From SAR324 cluster bacterium (GTDB taxonomy: Bacteria > SAR324 > NAC60-12), in the NCBI GenBank assembly GCA_015232315.1, contig JADFZZ010000047.1:1-32629 (forward strand): a DNA stretch of 32,629 nt, written 5' to 3'. Numbering within the stretch: the first letter of the stretch is position 1; every line of letters starts with the position of its first letter. The translations under genes and the position numbers were made by a program. The notes below the pieces were generated by a model, which saw nothing but the letters and a program-made list of their open reading frames with translations, had not been told where the DNA came from and did no database searches. This document shows, piece by piece, positions 19,001 to 26,135 of this stretch.

Positions 19001-19204
19001 AGCGGCAGTGATCCATGATTGCAGCAGGCTGGATTCAATTTTATTGAGCGTGGTTAATTCATTGGTCAGTTGCTGATACTGCTCAAACCCGTTTCGAGCA
19101 CTTTGCAACCCATAAACTCCGACACCCGAAGAAACCACCATCAACAGGACAATGCCTCCAATACCCAGTGTGATCTGTGAGCGAATCGATTTGAGCAAGC
19201 GCAT
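16031..19204 (-). CDS. Hybrid sensor histidine kinase (TM-HAMP-GAF-HisKA-HATPase-REC)
   Basis: A 1057-residue membrane sensor. TM1 lies at ~11-32, followed by a ~260-residue, mostly helical periplasmic region like four-helix-bundle sensor domains, then TM2 at ~296-320. HAMP follows (about 320-375) with a second HAMP-like stretch to ~410. A GAF domain spans ~430-570 and a long coiled coil ~580-655. The kinase core has His665 in ANMSHELRTPLN, the N box NLIANAIKF (781-789), DTGIGI (825-830) and GGTGLGLSI (854-862). A C-terminal receiver has DDD (940-942), phosphoacceptor Asp984 in LLDLMMP and KPF. All catalytic motifs are intact. Signal is unknown. Likely partners are the REC-PP2C and EAL genes downstream on the same strand, though a MITE-like element intervenes. 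Confidence 0.95.
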   Translation of the reverse strand: MRLLKSIRSQITLGIGGIVLLMVVSSGVGVYGLQSARNGFEQYQQLTNELTTLNKIESSLLQSWITAAEYIERSEETLKEAFFASRILLRQEIADYQREVEQNQLRQQNAAVIVRISDVYFNNFNDISTLKRLTEEKLRELKNIQEPKLQKMLSDLGNEARRADDTLLMYQSATAEQYFQDGFVLLSQYTHSKNMDEGEQALKNFNTGFSILEAVEQSLQVESISKKVFDTKTMADFYLNSFQQLHAKIQELSSQIVTFRHNMDYLHATIASMRESIKETHARVEPLLIQDNNQSVIVVLGLCILVSALGLLIYLLAYTKVGLPIQTLTEKAHSITLGDLQEEKYDSILIRQDEIGDLARSFRFLQESMREKATIAHKIASGDLLVRAIPISAKDDLAVSLNDMIDALLRFRQESATQDWLKTGQNQLSVAMSGSLNVGALCENILKFVCDYLECPVGTLYLVRQSSQELELKAGLGISHTVAKKLIPIGEGLVGKTAETRKSQHLKAVPGEALMIESGIVKGLTSELFLFPLLKGETLIGVLELGKFTSFTREQRHFIEVISSQLAINLVSSQGSQITQDLLQRTQEQSEALQLGQQKLQKTNEDLQEQTRNLQLSKDKLRQQQEELKAFNEELSQAKTALERKAAELELADKYKSEFLANMSHELRTPLNSMLILSRTLLDNDEKNLSPEQLQSLVIVHQSGTDLLNLINQILDLSRIESGKVQVFDDVVVLEDVGMRMQQIFRHMAEEKQLQFRFSVDPSLPHSILTDRQKLEQILKNLIANAIKFTHQGHIEVIFEATTSSAENKAISEDVSEKISISVKDTGIGIMKDQLELIFEAFHQADGSITRTYGGTGLGLSISKKLGELLGGKITVTSDYGAGSMFTLILPLNIPNVEATPRQSTVETLPDTEKDADDPNEDMPLLPDNRLLGKSILIVDDDMRNAFALATALGKFGMKPYKVANGQKALDFLKTQEVDLMLLDLMMPEMDGLETLRQLHERQRPQKLPVIVLTARNDLESHQSCLDAGAKVCLLKPFNMSVLMQYLTLYLTENERV

Positions 19205-19319
19205 GGGATACTTTAAAAGAGTTTCAAATAAACTTGAAGAAGTGTGTCTTTAATTGATAGCAATTCACAGGAACAGTTGGCAAGCAACAAAAAGCAGAAT
19301 TGATCACAAAGATAAAAAC

Positions 19320-19347
19320 TTGAAATGCTGATGGATTCGTTTAGATT
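19320..19347 (+). promoter_or_regulatory. Candidate promoter ahead of the 36-aa peptide gene
   Basis: TTGAAA (19320-19325) and TAGATT (19342-19347) are spaced by 16 nt, about 40 bp before the ATG at 19389. Both are near-consensus sigma70 boxes. The rest of the 19205-19388 gap is A+T-rich and shows no other feature. Confidence 0.35.
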
Positions 19348-19388
19348 TTGAAAAATATTTTTTTAACCTGCATTCAAGGAGACGCACT

Positions 19389-19499
19389 ATGGGTATTGCT
19401 ACGATCACCGCCATTATCGCCGGAGTTTGTGTTGTTGGCACTTTCGGCTTTGTTTTGATGTCACATTTTGGTGAAAATTACGGCGACAACCACCTATAA
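19389..19499 (+). CDS. 36-aa hydrophobic peptide with strong ribosome-binding site
   Basis: ATG 19389 follows AAGGAG by seven bases and opens a frame of 36 codons ending TAA at 19497-19499. Residues ~3-24 (starting IATITAIIAGVCVVGTFGF) form one membrane helix, and the C-terminus is polar (HFGENYGDNHL). The gene stands alone between the hybrid kinase (divergent) and the zinc-ribbon gene (70 bp downstream). No family is recognised. The excellent Shine-Dalgarno and clean TM architecture argue that it is real. Confidence 0.55.
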   Translation: MGIATITAIIAGVCVVGTFGFVLMSHFGENYGDNHL

Positions 19500-19569
19500 T
19501 TTTTCGGGGCAGCGTGTTGTATCTCATGTCTGCTCCTCTGACTCACCCCTGATTTCATCATAGAATTCC

Positions 19570-20703
19570 ATGGAATCCACGGTTTCCATCCAATGTCCTA
19601 ATTGTCAGACTCGATATCGTGTCAATGAATCACGCGTGAACCGGGCCTCACAGGTCAAGTGCACCAAATGCCAGTTTTTATTCACTCCGGATGATTCTTC
19701 CAAAGAATCCAGGACACGTCCGGGATCACTCACCTTACCTACTGAAGCAGAAAAAGCCTATCTGGAATCGGTGCAATGGGAAAGTGACGAAAACGTCCAG
19801 ACCAAACCACTGAACGTCAAACAGAAACAAAAACTGTTCATCACTCCGAATGTTTCAGGAAAAACAACCGATATCTCTGAATCTCACCAGAATCCTGATG
19901 CGGAACAACCTGTGGTATCCCCAGTCATGAAACCTGCCACACAAGAAATTTCTGCCGAAAAACTCAAAGATTCCCAGCTTGATTTGCAGGCCATTGCCGC
20001 CAAAGCAACCAACACACCTGCACCAAAAAATCCGGAAATTCCCAAGATCCCACCCCTGCGGGAGGTTGCCGCGGAAACACGCACAAAATCTCAACCCACG
20101 CCACCTGTTGATATTCCGGTCGCGGCGACATTGCCGGTTGTGGATGAAAGTGAGGAAACTGTTCCCTGGGGCCGACTCGCAGGAATCATGGCCGTGATTC
20201 TGGTTATGTTTGCCGGAATTTCATGGGGAATTTTTTATCTGGGACTGCTTGATTCCACCATGGGTGGCAATTCGCCGCATCAATTTGAATTTGTGGGAAA
20301 ACTGGAAGGCCATCGGATTAAAAATCTTCCCGGACAGCAAACCCTGTTTGTGATACAGGGAAAAATGCGAAATCTTTTTCCTTCCACCGATGAAATCAGT
20401 TGGATTCAACTGAAAGGTTTTGCGCTGAATGAAAACAGGGAAACTCTGGAAACCGCAGTGGTCTATGCGGGGAATGTGCTCAAGGAAGAAGAACTCTCAA
20501 CATGGGGACTGGAGCAGATCAAGGAATATTACAAGTACAACAGCGGTCGTAATAACTCCAATTACGAATTGCCTGAGGGTGCGGAGGTTGACTTTCAAAT
20601 AGTATTTTTTAATTCATCCGGACTGTTGGAAAGCACATCCGTGAGAATCGTCAGCTATGTTCGCCAAAACAAGCCTGTCTATGTTAAAGCTTATAAAGAA
20701 TGA
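19570..20703 (+). CDS. MJ0042-type zinc-ribbon protein with DUF3426 domain
   Basis: Residues 1-42 form a zinc ribbon of the MJ0042/zinc_ribbon_5 type: CPNCQTRY, then CTKCQFLF. A long Pro/Thr/Lys-rich linker (about 45-205) follows, then a single transmembrane helix (~208-230, GIMAVILVMFAGISWGIFYL). The remaining ~145 residues are a DUF3426-like beta-rich domain (TLFVIQGKMRNLFPS, then VDFQIVFFN). This layout, with a cytoplasmic zinc finger and periplasmic domain, is common in deltaproteobacteria and some other proteobacteria; function is not established. The ATG at 19570 has no obvious Shine-Dalgarno but places the ribbon at the usual position. Confidence 0.9.
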   Translation: MESTVSIQCPNCQTRYRVNESRVNRASQVKCTKCQFLFTPDDSSKESRTRPGSLTLPTEAEKAYLESVQWESDENVQTKPLNVKQKQKLFITPNVSGKTTDISESHQNPDAEQPVVSPVMKPATQEISAEKLKDSQLDLQAIAAKATNTPAPKNPEIPKIPPLREVAAETRTKSQPTPPVDIPVAATLPVVDESEETVPWGRLAGIMAVILVMFAGISWGIFYLGLLDSTMGGNSPHQFEFVGKLEGHRIKNLPGQQTLFVIQGKMRNLFPSTDEISWIQLKGFALNENRETLETAVVYAGNVLKEEELSTWGLEQIKEYYKYNSGRNNSNYELPEGAEVDFQIVFFNSSGLLESTSVRIVSYVRQNKPVYVKAYKE

Positions 20704-20739
20704 CTGGCTGGAAATCAGCGCTCAAAAGCGTTTAATAAT

Positions 20740-20997
20740 ATGGAAATTCATTTTTCTGACCATGCAAAAGAACAAATGGCGGATAGAGATATCTCAGAGC
20801 AAATGGTGTCAGCGGTTATTGAGAACCCTGAGCAGAGATACAATCGCACAATAGATGAAACAGTATGTCAATCCAGGGTCCGTTGTAATGAAAAAATATA
20901 TTTGCTTCGAATATTTGTAAATTTTACAAAAGATCCACCGGTTGTTATCAGCACGTACCGTACGAGTAAAGTTCAGAAATATTGGGGAAATATATGA
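20740..20997 (+). CDS. DUF4258 domain protein, possible toxin partner
   Basis: An 85-aa protein starting IHFSDHAKEQMADRDIS, then ISTYRTSKVQKYW at the end. This matches the DUF4258 pattern (H-A-x-x-R-M near the N-terminus, terminal 'vvT-y' strand). It overlaps the downstream DUF2283 gene by ATGA. DUF4258-DUF2283 pairs recur in bacteria and resemble toxin-antitoxin loci, but activity is not demonstrated by sequence. No strong Shine-Dalgarno precedes the ATG. Confidence 0.8.
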   Translation: MEIHFSDHAKEQMADRDISEQMVSAVIENPEQRYNRTIDETVCQSRVRCNEKIYLLRIFVNFTKDPPVVISTYRTSKVQKYWGNI

Positions 20998-21188
20998 AAG
21001 TCAAATATGATGAAGACGTAGATGCTTTGGTTATCAGATTTTCTGATGCGAAAATTGATGAAAGTGATGAAGATAAACCCGGAATTATTCTGGATTATGA
21101 TAAAGAAGGCAATGTTGTCAAAATTGAGATTCTGAAGGCCTCCCAACGAGTGGGGAACCCTCGAAATATTGAATTTGAAGTAGCCTGA
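20994..21188 (+). CDS. DUF2283 domain protein, possible antitoxin partner
   Basis: A 64-aa acidic protein: MKVKYDEDVDALVIRFSD, then GIILDYDKEGNVVKIEIL and VGNPRNIEF. This is the DUF2283 signature. The ATG at 20994 overlaps the DUF4258 stop, which favours it over the ATG at 20982. Acidic charge and coupling to DUF4258 fit an antitoxin role, but this is inference. It ends 12 nt before the DUF58 gene, so all three may share a transcript. Confidence 0.8.
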   Translation: MKVKYDEDVDALVIRFSDAKIDESDEDKPGIILDYDKEGNVVKIEILKASQRVGNPRNIEFEVA

Positions 21189-21200
21189 AACAGAGCACTC

Positions 21201-22220
21201 ATGAAAAAAGTTCCGGATCAGGGCGTGGCTACAGAAGGAGTAAACCGTGTTCTATTTCGTCTAAACAACCTTTCATCCCGGATCTCTGGAAGACGATTCA
21301 CTCCCGAGCACCTGACCAAGCCCCCCTCTCTGCAATCTCCTGAACTTCTTCGTCAATTCAATCAGTTGCATATTTTGCTTGCCCCTTCAGTGCATGAACG
21401 TCAATCCGGCTTTCATCTGATCCATCACAAAGGGCAGGGACTGGAATTTGAGGAATACCGGGAATATCGTCAGGGCGACAATATCAGGGATCTGGACTGG
21501 AAAGTGCTTGGCCGCACCAACCGCTTATACGTCAAGCAGAAAGATCGTTATAATCGGGCGAAGGTGTTGGTGTTGGTGGATAATTCAAGGTCTATGCTGT
21601 TTCAATCCGCTTCGGCGCCCTGCACAAAATTCCATACCGCATTGTTGCTGGGATTCAGCCTGAGTTATGTGCTTTACAGGCAGGGCGACGCCTTCAGTTT
21701 ATCGGGTCTGTATGATGCTGTGCCCCCGTCAATTCCTGCCTCGTCTAAAAAAAGATTGAACCAGGTTACATCTCAATTGAGCGACTTGCGCGTTGTTCAG
21801 GAAAACCCTCAGGATTTCACAATGGTTTGGTCCATGATTCCCCCTGTGGATCATTTGTTTGTTGTTTCTGATTTTCTGGTTTCTGAAACCGAATTGTCAA
21901 ACTGGGCACAAATGGCAGGATCCCGCGCCAGAGATGTCACATTTTTCAGGATTCTTGACGCCGAAGAAGTGAATCCTGTGAGCCAAACCTCCGAATATTT
22001 TGATCTGGAAACTCCGGAATTGCGACGACAGATCACTCATCATGAATGGAAAACCTATCAGAAAAATTTTGAAAGGCATGCCTCGTTCCTGTCAGCATTG
22101 ATGCGTCAGTACCATTTTACAGGCACTGACCTCATGACACAGGAACCATTCAATGAATCGATACGCGGAATTCTTTCAAGAACCGGACGAGGGGTCCGTA
22201 GCAGGCTGAACAGGAGGTGA
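21201..22220 (+). CDS. DUF58 domain protein (VWA-like)
   Basis: The centre carries the DUF58 signature [20 protein letters not shown] followed by RLYVKQ and a von Willebrand A-like segment with DNSRSM, a MIDAS-type DxSxS motif. DUF58 proteins are usually encoded next to a MoxR ATPase; none is present in this window. Length 339 aa is normal. There is no signal peptide. The C-terminal 15 codons overlap the convergent tatA/B gene by 45 bp. Function of the family is poorly defined (possible chaperone or complex assembly). Confidence 0.9.
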   Translation: MKKVPDQGVATEGVNRVLFRLNNLSSRISGRRFTPEHLTKPPSLQSPELLRQFNQLHILLAPSVHERQSGFHLIHHKGQGLEFEEYREYRQGDNIRDLDWKVLGRTNRLYVKQKDRYNRAKVLVLVDNSRSMLFQSASAPCTKFHTALLLGFSLSYVLYRQGDAFSLSGLYDAVPPSIPASSKKRLNQVTSQLSDLRVVQENPQDFTMVWSMIPPVDHLFVVSDFLVSETELSNWAQMAGSRARDVTFFRILDAEEVNPVSQTSEYFDLETPELRRQITHHEWKTYQKNFERHASFLSALMRQYHFTGTDLMTQEPFNESIRGILSRTGRGVRSRLNRR

Positions 22221-22643
22221 CGGTTTATTGGTTGTGGTTTCAACAGGCGATGACGGAATATTTGTTGTAGCATCAATCGGTTGTGTGGTGCTGTTTGCGG
22301 CCGCAATGTCACTGTTAATTTCCGGTTTCTTTTTTTCAATCATGCTGGCAAGTTTTTCGAGCTGATCTCCCGGATTTTTGTTTTCTCCCGTGATTTTCCT
22401 CAACTGAGAGGCTACTCCACCAAAATCTGTTTGAATATCCCGCTGAAGTTCCTTGATTCCCGCTTCATGATTGACCTTGTCCATTTCTGACTGAACCGTG
22501 TGTTTGAGTTCATTGGTTGCCCGTTTGAACTCCACCAGTCCTTTTCCCACTGCCCGTAAAACGTCAGGAAGTTTCTGTGGTCCAATAAAAATCAGTGCGA
22601 TTATCAGAATCAGAATCAGTTCCGGCAGTCCTATGCCAAACAT
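22176..22643 (-). CDS. tatA/tatB: Twin-arginine translocase subunit TatA/TatB family
   Basis: The first ~45 residues are diagnostic: [21 protein letters not shown] forms the membrane helix, [15 protein letters not shown] the hinge and amphipathic helix. The middle is helical and charged. The last ~55 residues are a Thr/Pro/Ser-rich tail with near-repeats ([15 protein letters not shown]). At 155 aa it is longer than a typical TatA and closer to TatB; the two cannot be separated safely here. TatC is not in the window. AAGGAG precedes the ATG at 22643. It converges on the DUF58 gene with a 45-bp overlap and is divergent from guaA. Confidence 0.9.
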   Translation of the reverse strand: MFGIGLPELILILIIALIFIGPQKLPDVLRAVGKGLVEFKRATNELKHTVQSEMDKVNHEAGIKELQRDIQTDFGGVASQLRKITGENKNPGDQLEKLASMIEKKKPEINSDIAAANSTTQPIDATTNIPSSPVETTTNKPSPPVQPATDPSSGS

Positions 22644-22745
22644 AACACGCTCCTTTTGATTTGAAATTTTGCCATCAATCGCTAGCTTGATCGCTTGATT
22701 TTGCGGTTACCCGAAAAGTTCGTCAACTTTATACGAGGAATTTGA

Positions 22746-24542
22746 ATGCACAAGGAAATCATTGCTGTTCTGGATTTTGGCAGTCAGTATGCCCATCTGA
22801 TCGCCAAGCGAATCCGTCATCTGGGTGTTTATACCGAAATTTTTTCGCCCTCGGTGGATATCTCCAAACTGGAACATGCCAAAGGCGTTATTTTATCCGG
22901 AGGCCCCGCGTCTGTTTTTGCTGAAAATATTCCAGCCTTCAATCCTGAAATTTTATCCATGAAACTTCCACTGCTTGGCCTGTGTTATGGCCATCAACTG
23001 ATTGGTCAGCAGTTTGGCGGAACCATCTCCAATACAGGCAAGGGAGAATTTGGTAAAACACAACTGGAACTCGCCGGGGAGTCACCGATTCTGGCAGGCG
23101 TTCCTCACAGCAGTCAGGTATGGATGAGCCATCAGGACAGTGTTACGATCGTCCCTGCTGACTTTAGGGTGATTGCCCGGACGGTCCAATGTCCGGTTGC
23201 GGGGATGCAACACAAAGCATTGCCCATTTTCACTTTTCAGTTCCATCCTGAAGTCAAGGATTCTGTATGGGGAACAGCCATTCTGAACAATTTCATCAAT
23301 ATCTGTGAAATTCAGGGCAACTGGTCCATGCAACAGTTTGTTGATGAAGCCATCATGGAAATTCGTCGGATCGTTAAGGACAGGCAAGTGCTGATGTTCC
23401 TCAGTGGAGGCGTAGATTCGTCGGTGGCATTTGCTCTGCTCAATCATGCGCTGGGGCATGAAAAAGTGTTGGGACTGCTGATTGATAACGGCTTTCTGCG
23501 AAAAAATGAGGCACAGAAAATCATGCACCGTTACCACCAATGCGGATTTGAGAATATTCGGCTCAGTGACAGTTCTGAAATGTTTCTTAAACAAATTGGT
23601 AAGCTGGTGGATCCTCAGGAAAAACGCAAAAGTGTAGGAACAACGTTTATCCAGATACGGGATCAGTTTGTACAGGAACTGGGTTTAGAGGGGGCAAACT
23701 GGCTGTTGGGCCAGGGCACCTTGTATCCAGACATTATTGAATCGGGAGGAACAGAACATTCTGAAGTGATCAAATATCATCACAACCGGGTGCAGGCCGT
23801 GCAGGATCTGATTCAGCAAGGCCTGGTCATTGAACCCTTGAAAGAGTTATACAAGGATGAAGTCAGGCAAGTAGGCGCTCTACTGGGATTACCTGATGAA
23901 CTTGTCTGGCGGCATCCGTTTCCCGGACCGGGACTTTCCATCAATGTGCTTTGTTCCACAGGGAATGAAACACTTCTGTCTGCCAGTGCTGTAGAACAAC
24001 TGAAAGCTGTGGTTCCTGACAGCTTTGAATCCGGAATCCTGCCCGTAAAATCAGTGGGGGTTCAGGGCGATCAACGCACTTACACACATCCTGCCGTGCT
24101 GATCGGTCCCCGAGACTGGGATCTGCTGGAACAGGTTTCGACCACTATTACCAATTCCTTGCGTGCGGTCAATCGGGTAGTGACACTGCTTTATCCTGAG
24201 ACGCTTCCAGACCTGAAAATTCATGAAGCCTATTGCACCAGTGACCGGTTAGATCTGTTGCGGGAAGCGGATGATCTTGCGACCCGGGCATTGAAGCAGG
24301 CAGGTTTGATGCGTGAGGTGTTTCAGTTGCTGGTGATCCTGTTGCCTATCGCTTCAGGAAACACCGGAGAATGTATTGTGTTGCGACCGGTTTGTTCTGA
24401 GGATGTCATGACGGCCCAGTTCGCGAAAATCGCCTGGGATGTCGTGTTGCCGTTGGCGCATGAAATTGGGAAGATTGCCGGAATTGAAGCGGTATTTTAT
24501 GATGTAACGCATAAACCCCCTGCAACATTTGGCTGGGAATAG
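22746..24542 (+). CDS. guaA: GMP synthetase (glutamine-hydrolysing), long eukaryote-type form
   Basis: Converts XMP to GMP with glutamine and ATP. The glutaminase half has Cys80 in LGLCYGHQ and His167/Glu169 in FHPEV. The ATP-pyrophosphatase half has the PP-loop SGGVDSS (220-226), then GQGTLYPDIIES and HPFPGPGLSIN. At 598 aa it is longer than usual bacterial GuaA (about 510-525). The C-terminal region follows the human-type pattern: SVGVQGDQRTY, NRVV, and the end GIEAVFYDVTHKPPATFGWE, close to the human ending. GAGGAA precedes the ATG at 22746 by five bases. It is a single-copy housekeeping candidate here, divergent from tatA/B. Confidence 0.95.
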   Translation: MHKEIIAVLDFGSQYAHLIAKRIRHLGVYTEIFSPSVDISKLEHAKGVILSGGPASVFAENIPAFNPEILSMKLPLLGLCYGHQLIGQQFGGTISNTGKGEFGKTQLELAGESPILAGVPHSSQVWMSHQDSVTIVPADFRVIARTVQCPVAGMQHKALPIFTFQFHPEVKDSVWGTAILNNFINICEIQGNWSMQQFVDEAIMEIRRIVKDRQVLMFLSGGVDSSVAFALLNHALGHEKVLGLLIDNGFLRKNEAQKIMHRYHQCGFENIRLSDSSEMFLKQIGKLVDPQEKRKSVGTTFIQIRDQFVQELGLEGANWLLGQGTLYPDIIESGGTEHSEVIKYHHNRVQAVQDLIQQGLVIEPLKELYKDEVRQVGALLGLPDELVWRHPFPGPGLSINVLCSTGNETLLSASAVEQLKAVVPDSFESGILPVKSVGVQGDQRTYTHPAVLIGPRDWDLLEQVSTTITNSLRAVNRVVTLLYPETLPDLKIHEAYCTSDRLDLLREADDLATRALKQAGLMREVFQLLVILLPIASGNTGECIVLRPVCSEDVMTAQFAKIAWDVVLPLAHEIGKIAGIEAVFYDVTHKPPATFGWE

Positions 24543-24610
24543 AGAATTTGGCCAAAATTTTGTATGGCGTTTCTCATGAGTATGGATTCAACAATTTGTG
24601 ATGAGGCGCT

Positions 24611-25267
24611 ATGCAACTGTCCCAAACCCGGAATAAACTACCTCCGAACCTGAAAAACCCCATCAATCAGGGCAACAAGACCCCACAGAAAAAGACACAG
24701 GAACAATCTTCTTCCCTGGATCTGCTGGAATCTTCCTCCTTGAATAACCAGAAAAAAATGCCGCTGACAGACCCCCAGTTGAATAATGTTCAGCCCTCAG
24801 ACAAGCCGATGGTGATCCGACGATCTTACGCCATGGTCATATCCAGTTATGAAAATGTAGCCCGTCGTGGAAAATTGACCGGCGCTGCCGCTGAACAAAT
24901 CGGAGAAACCATTTCCCGCAGAATTGAGGAGCTGAATAGTTCTGCCAGGAACCTGATCAGGGATATTCCAGAATACCAGAAACTGGATCTTGAAAAGATT
25001 GAGGATCTGGGGGACAAGGTGGAAGACATGATCAATGACAACGAGCAGTATCTGAAAATTTTTGCCCTGCTCAAAAACCCGCAATTTGCTGAAATGATGG
25101 AATCTACTGAAGGTGTTCACCGTTCCTTTGCTGAAATGATGCAGGATCACGGCAGTGAACAATTGATGTTTGGCGCAATCGAAATGGTCAACGAATTGGG
25201 CGGACTGGAACAGGTCAGTGCTCAGGCAACAGCCAAGCCGACCCCGAGTGTGAACATCAAGGTGTGA
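24611..25267 (+). CDS. Hypothetical protein, function unknown
   Basis: A 218-aa protein I do not recognise. The first ~65 residues are Asn/Gln/Ser/Pro rich and probably disordered. Residues ~70-200 are mainly helical and acidic (RRIEELNSSARNLIRDIPEY, LGDKVEDMINDNEQY, RSFAEMMQDHG). The end is a short Ala/Thr/Pro tail. No signal peptide, membrane segment or catalytic motif is visible. GAGG precedes the ATG by four bases. It follows guaA by 68 bp on the same strand and might be cotranscribed. Confidence 0.75.
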   Translation: MQLSQTRNKLPPNLKNPINQGNKTPQKKTQEQSSSLDLLESSSLNNQKKMPLTDPQLNNVQPSDKPMVIRRSYAMVISSYENVARRGKLTGAAAEQIGETISRRIEELNSSARNLIRDIPEYQKLDLEKIEDLGDKVEDMINDNEQYLKIFALLKNPQFAEMMESTEGVHRSFAEMMQDHGSEQLMFGAIEMVNELGGLEQVSAQATAKPTPSVNIKV

Positions 25268-25402
25268 TCCCATTTACCATTCTGATAATCCGTGATTTGT
25301 TGTGCTTGAGGCAACGATTGGATGGTTTTCAGCCATGATGTCAGTTCCGATATTTAATCTCAGGATTGTGAACATGAGCCTGCATTACAACGACCTGTTT
25401 CC

Positions 25403-25440
25403 TTGACTCCTTCCGAGCATCGGATTAATGATGAGCATCA
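25403..25440 (+). promoter_or_regulatory. Candidate promoter and palindromic operator of the antitoxin locus
   Basis: TTGACT (25403-25408) and a weak -10 box TAATGA (25426-25431) are separated by 17 nt. The palindrome TGATG-AG-CATCA (25429-25440) overlaps the -10 region, about 55 bp before the antitoxin start. VapBC-type loci are usually autoregulated through such sites. The rest of the 25268-25494 gap shows nothing else. Confidence 0.3.
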
Positions 25441-25494
25441 GTCGTTACATGAAGTCCATACAATTTGCGCAACCCTCATAACCACAGGATTTTT

Positions 25495-25725
25495 ATGAAA
25501 GCGATGCGTCAAATTATTTTTTCAGACAAAGATAAAATTCTGATCGAACTTCCTCTTGAGTTTCAATTTAAGCCATTAGAAATCATCATTTTGCCGGTGG
25601 AATCCACTTCCGAAAAAAAAATAACCAAACGACCTCATGGATTGGCTAAAGGACAAATCACGATGCCTGATTCTTTCTTTGAACCACTTCCGGATGATAT
25701 TCTTGAAGGCTTTGGCGCTTTATGA
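25495..25725 (+). CDS. Antitoxin-like protein (DUF2281/VapB-like)
   Basis: A 76-aa protein beginning MKAMRQIIFSDKDKILIELP and ending AKGQITMPDSFFEPLPDD. The tail, 'GLaKGqItm-ddF-epLpd', is typical of DUF2281-type antitoxins that accompany PIN toxins. AGGA lies upstream of ATG 25495, preferred over the ATG at 25465. Its stop overlaps the ATG of the downstream PIN gene (ATGA), the normal vapBC arrangement. The antitoxin frame is intact while the toxin frame is broken, so it may be an orphan. Confidence 0.75.
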   Translation: MKAMRQIIFSDKDKILIELPLEFQFKPLEIIILPVESTSEKKITKRPHGLAKGQITMPDSFFEPLPDDILEGFGAL

Positions 25726-26104
25726 GGCTATTGCTCGATACTCATATTTTTAGTACATCAATGATGATCAACGCCTGATTCCCATTTGGCAGGAAAAAAT
25801 TGAAAACCCTGAAAATCAGGTTTATCTGAGTGTGGCTTCTGTTTGGGAAATGATCATAAAAGCACAACTGGGCAAACTGGAAATGGAGCCTCCTTATCAC
25901 AAATTCATCATCCAAAAACTCCAGGAACACGCTATTGAATTGGCGCCATTACAAGGAAGTGAATTGGTGAAATTGGAACTTTTACCTGCGATTCACAAAG
26001 ATCCATTTGATCGAATCCTGGTGTGTCAAAGTCTGGAATATGATCTGTTTCTTGTGACGGATGACAGTTCAATTCTCCAATATCCTGCACATTTCTTACA
26101 TTAG
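25722..26104 (+). pseudogene. vapC: VapC-like PIN-domain toxin, broken by a frameshift
   Basis: The reading frame starts MRLLLDTHIF, with the first PIN Asp, then runs to a stop after 18 codons (about 25778). The expected continuation NDDQRLIPIWQEKIENP is present in another frame from about 25760 and runs through SVASVWEMIIKAQLG, DPFDRILVCQS and LVTDDSSIL to TAG at 26104. All later PIN acidic residues are therefore present. The frame change falls at the TTTTT-rich stretch near 25747-25756, where 'LW' codons would be expected. About 4 nt appear missing. A sequencing error is possible because of the T-run, but a decayed toxin is the simpler reading. Confidence 0.8.
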
Positions 26105-26135
26105 GCGTAGCACTCAACAGACAGCTTGGTAGCCT

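Noticed and set aside
19500-19569. Possible stem GGGGCAG/CTGCTCC ahead of the zinc-ribbon gene
   Set aside because: It is seven base pairs with a G-U pair and a 17-nt loop and lacks a T-run, too weak to call a terminator or riboswitch.
25268-25494. Short frames in the gap before the antitoxin
   Set aside because: Frames such as MMSISRYMKS are below 20 codons, lack ribosome-binding sites and have no visible domain.
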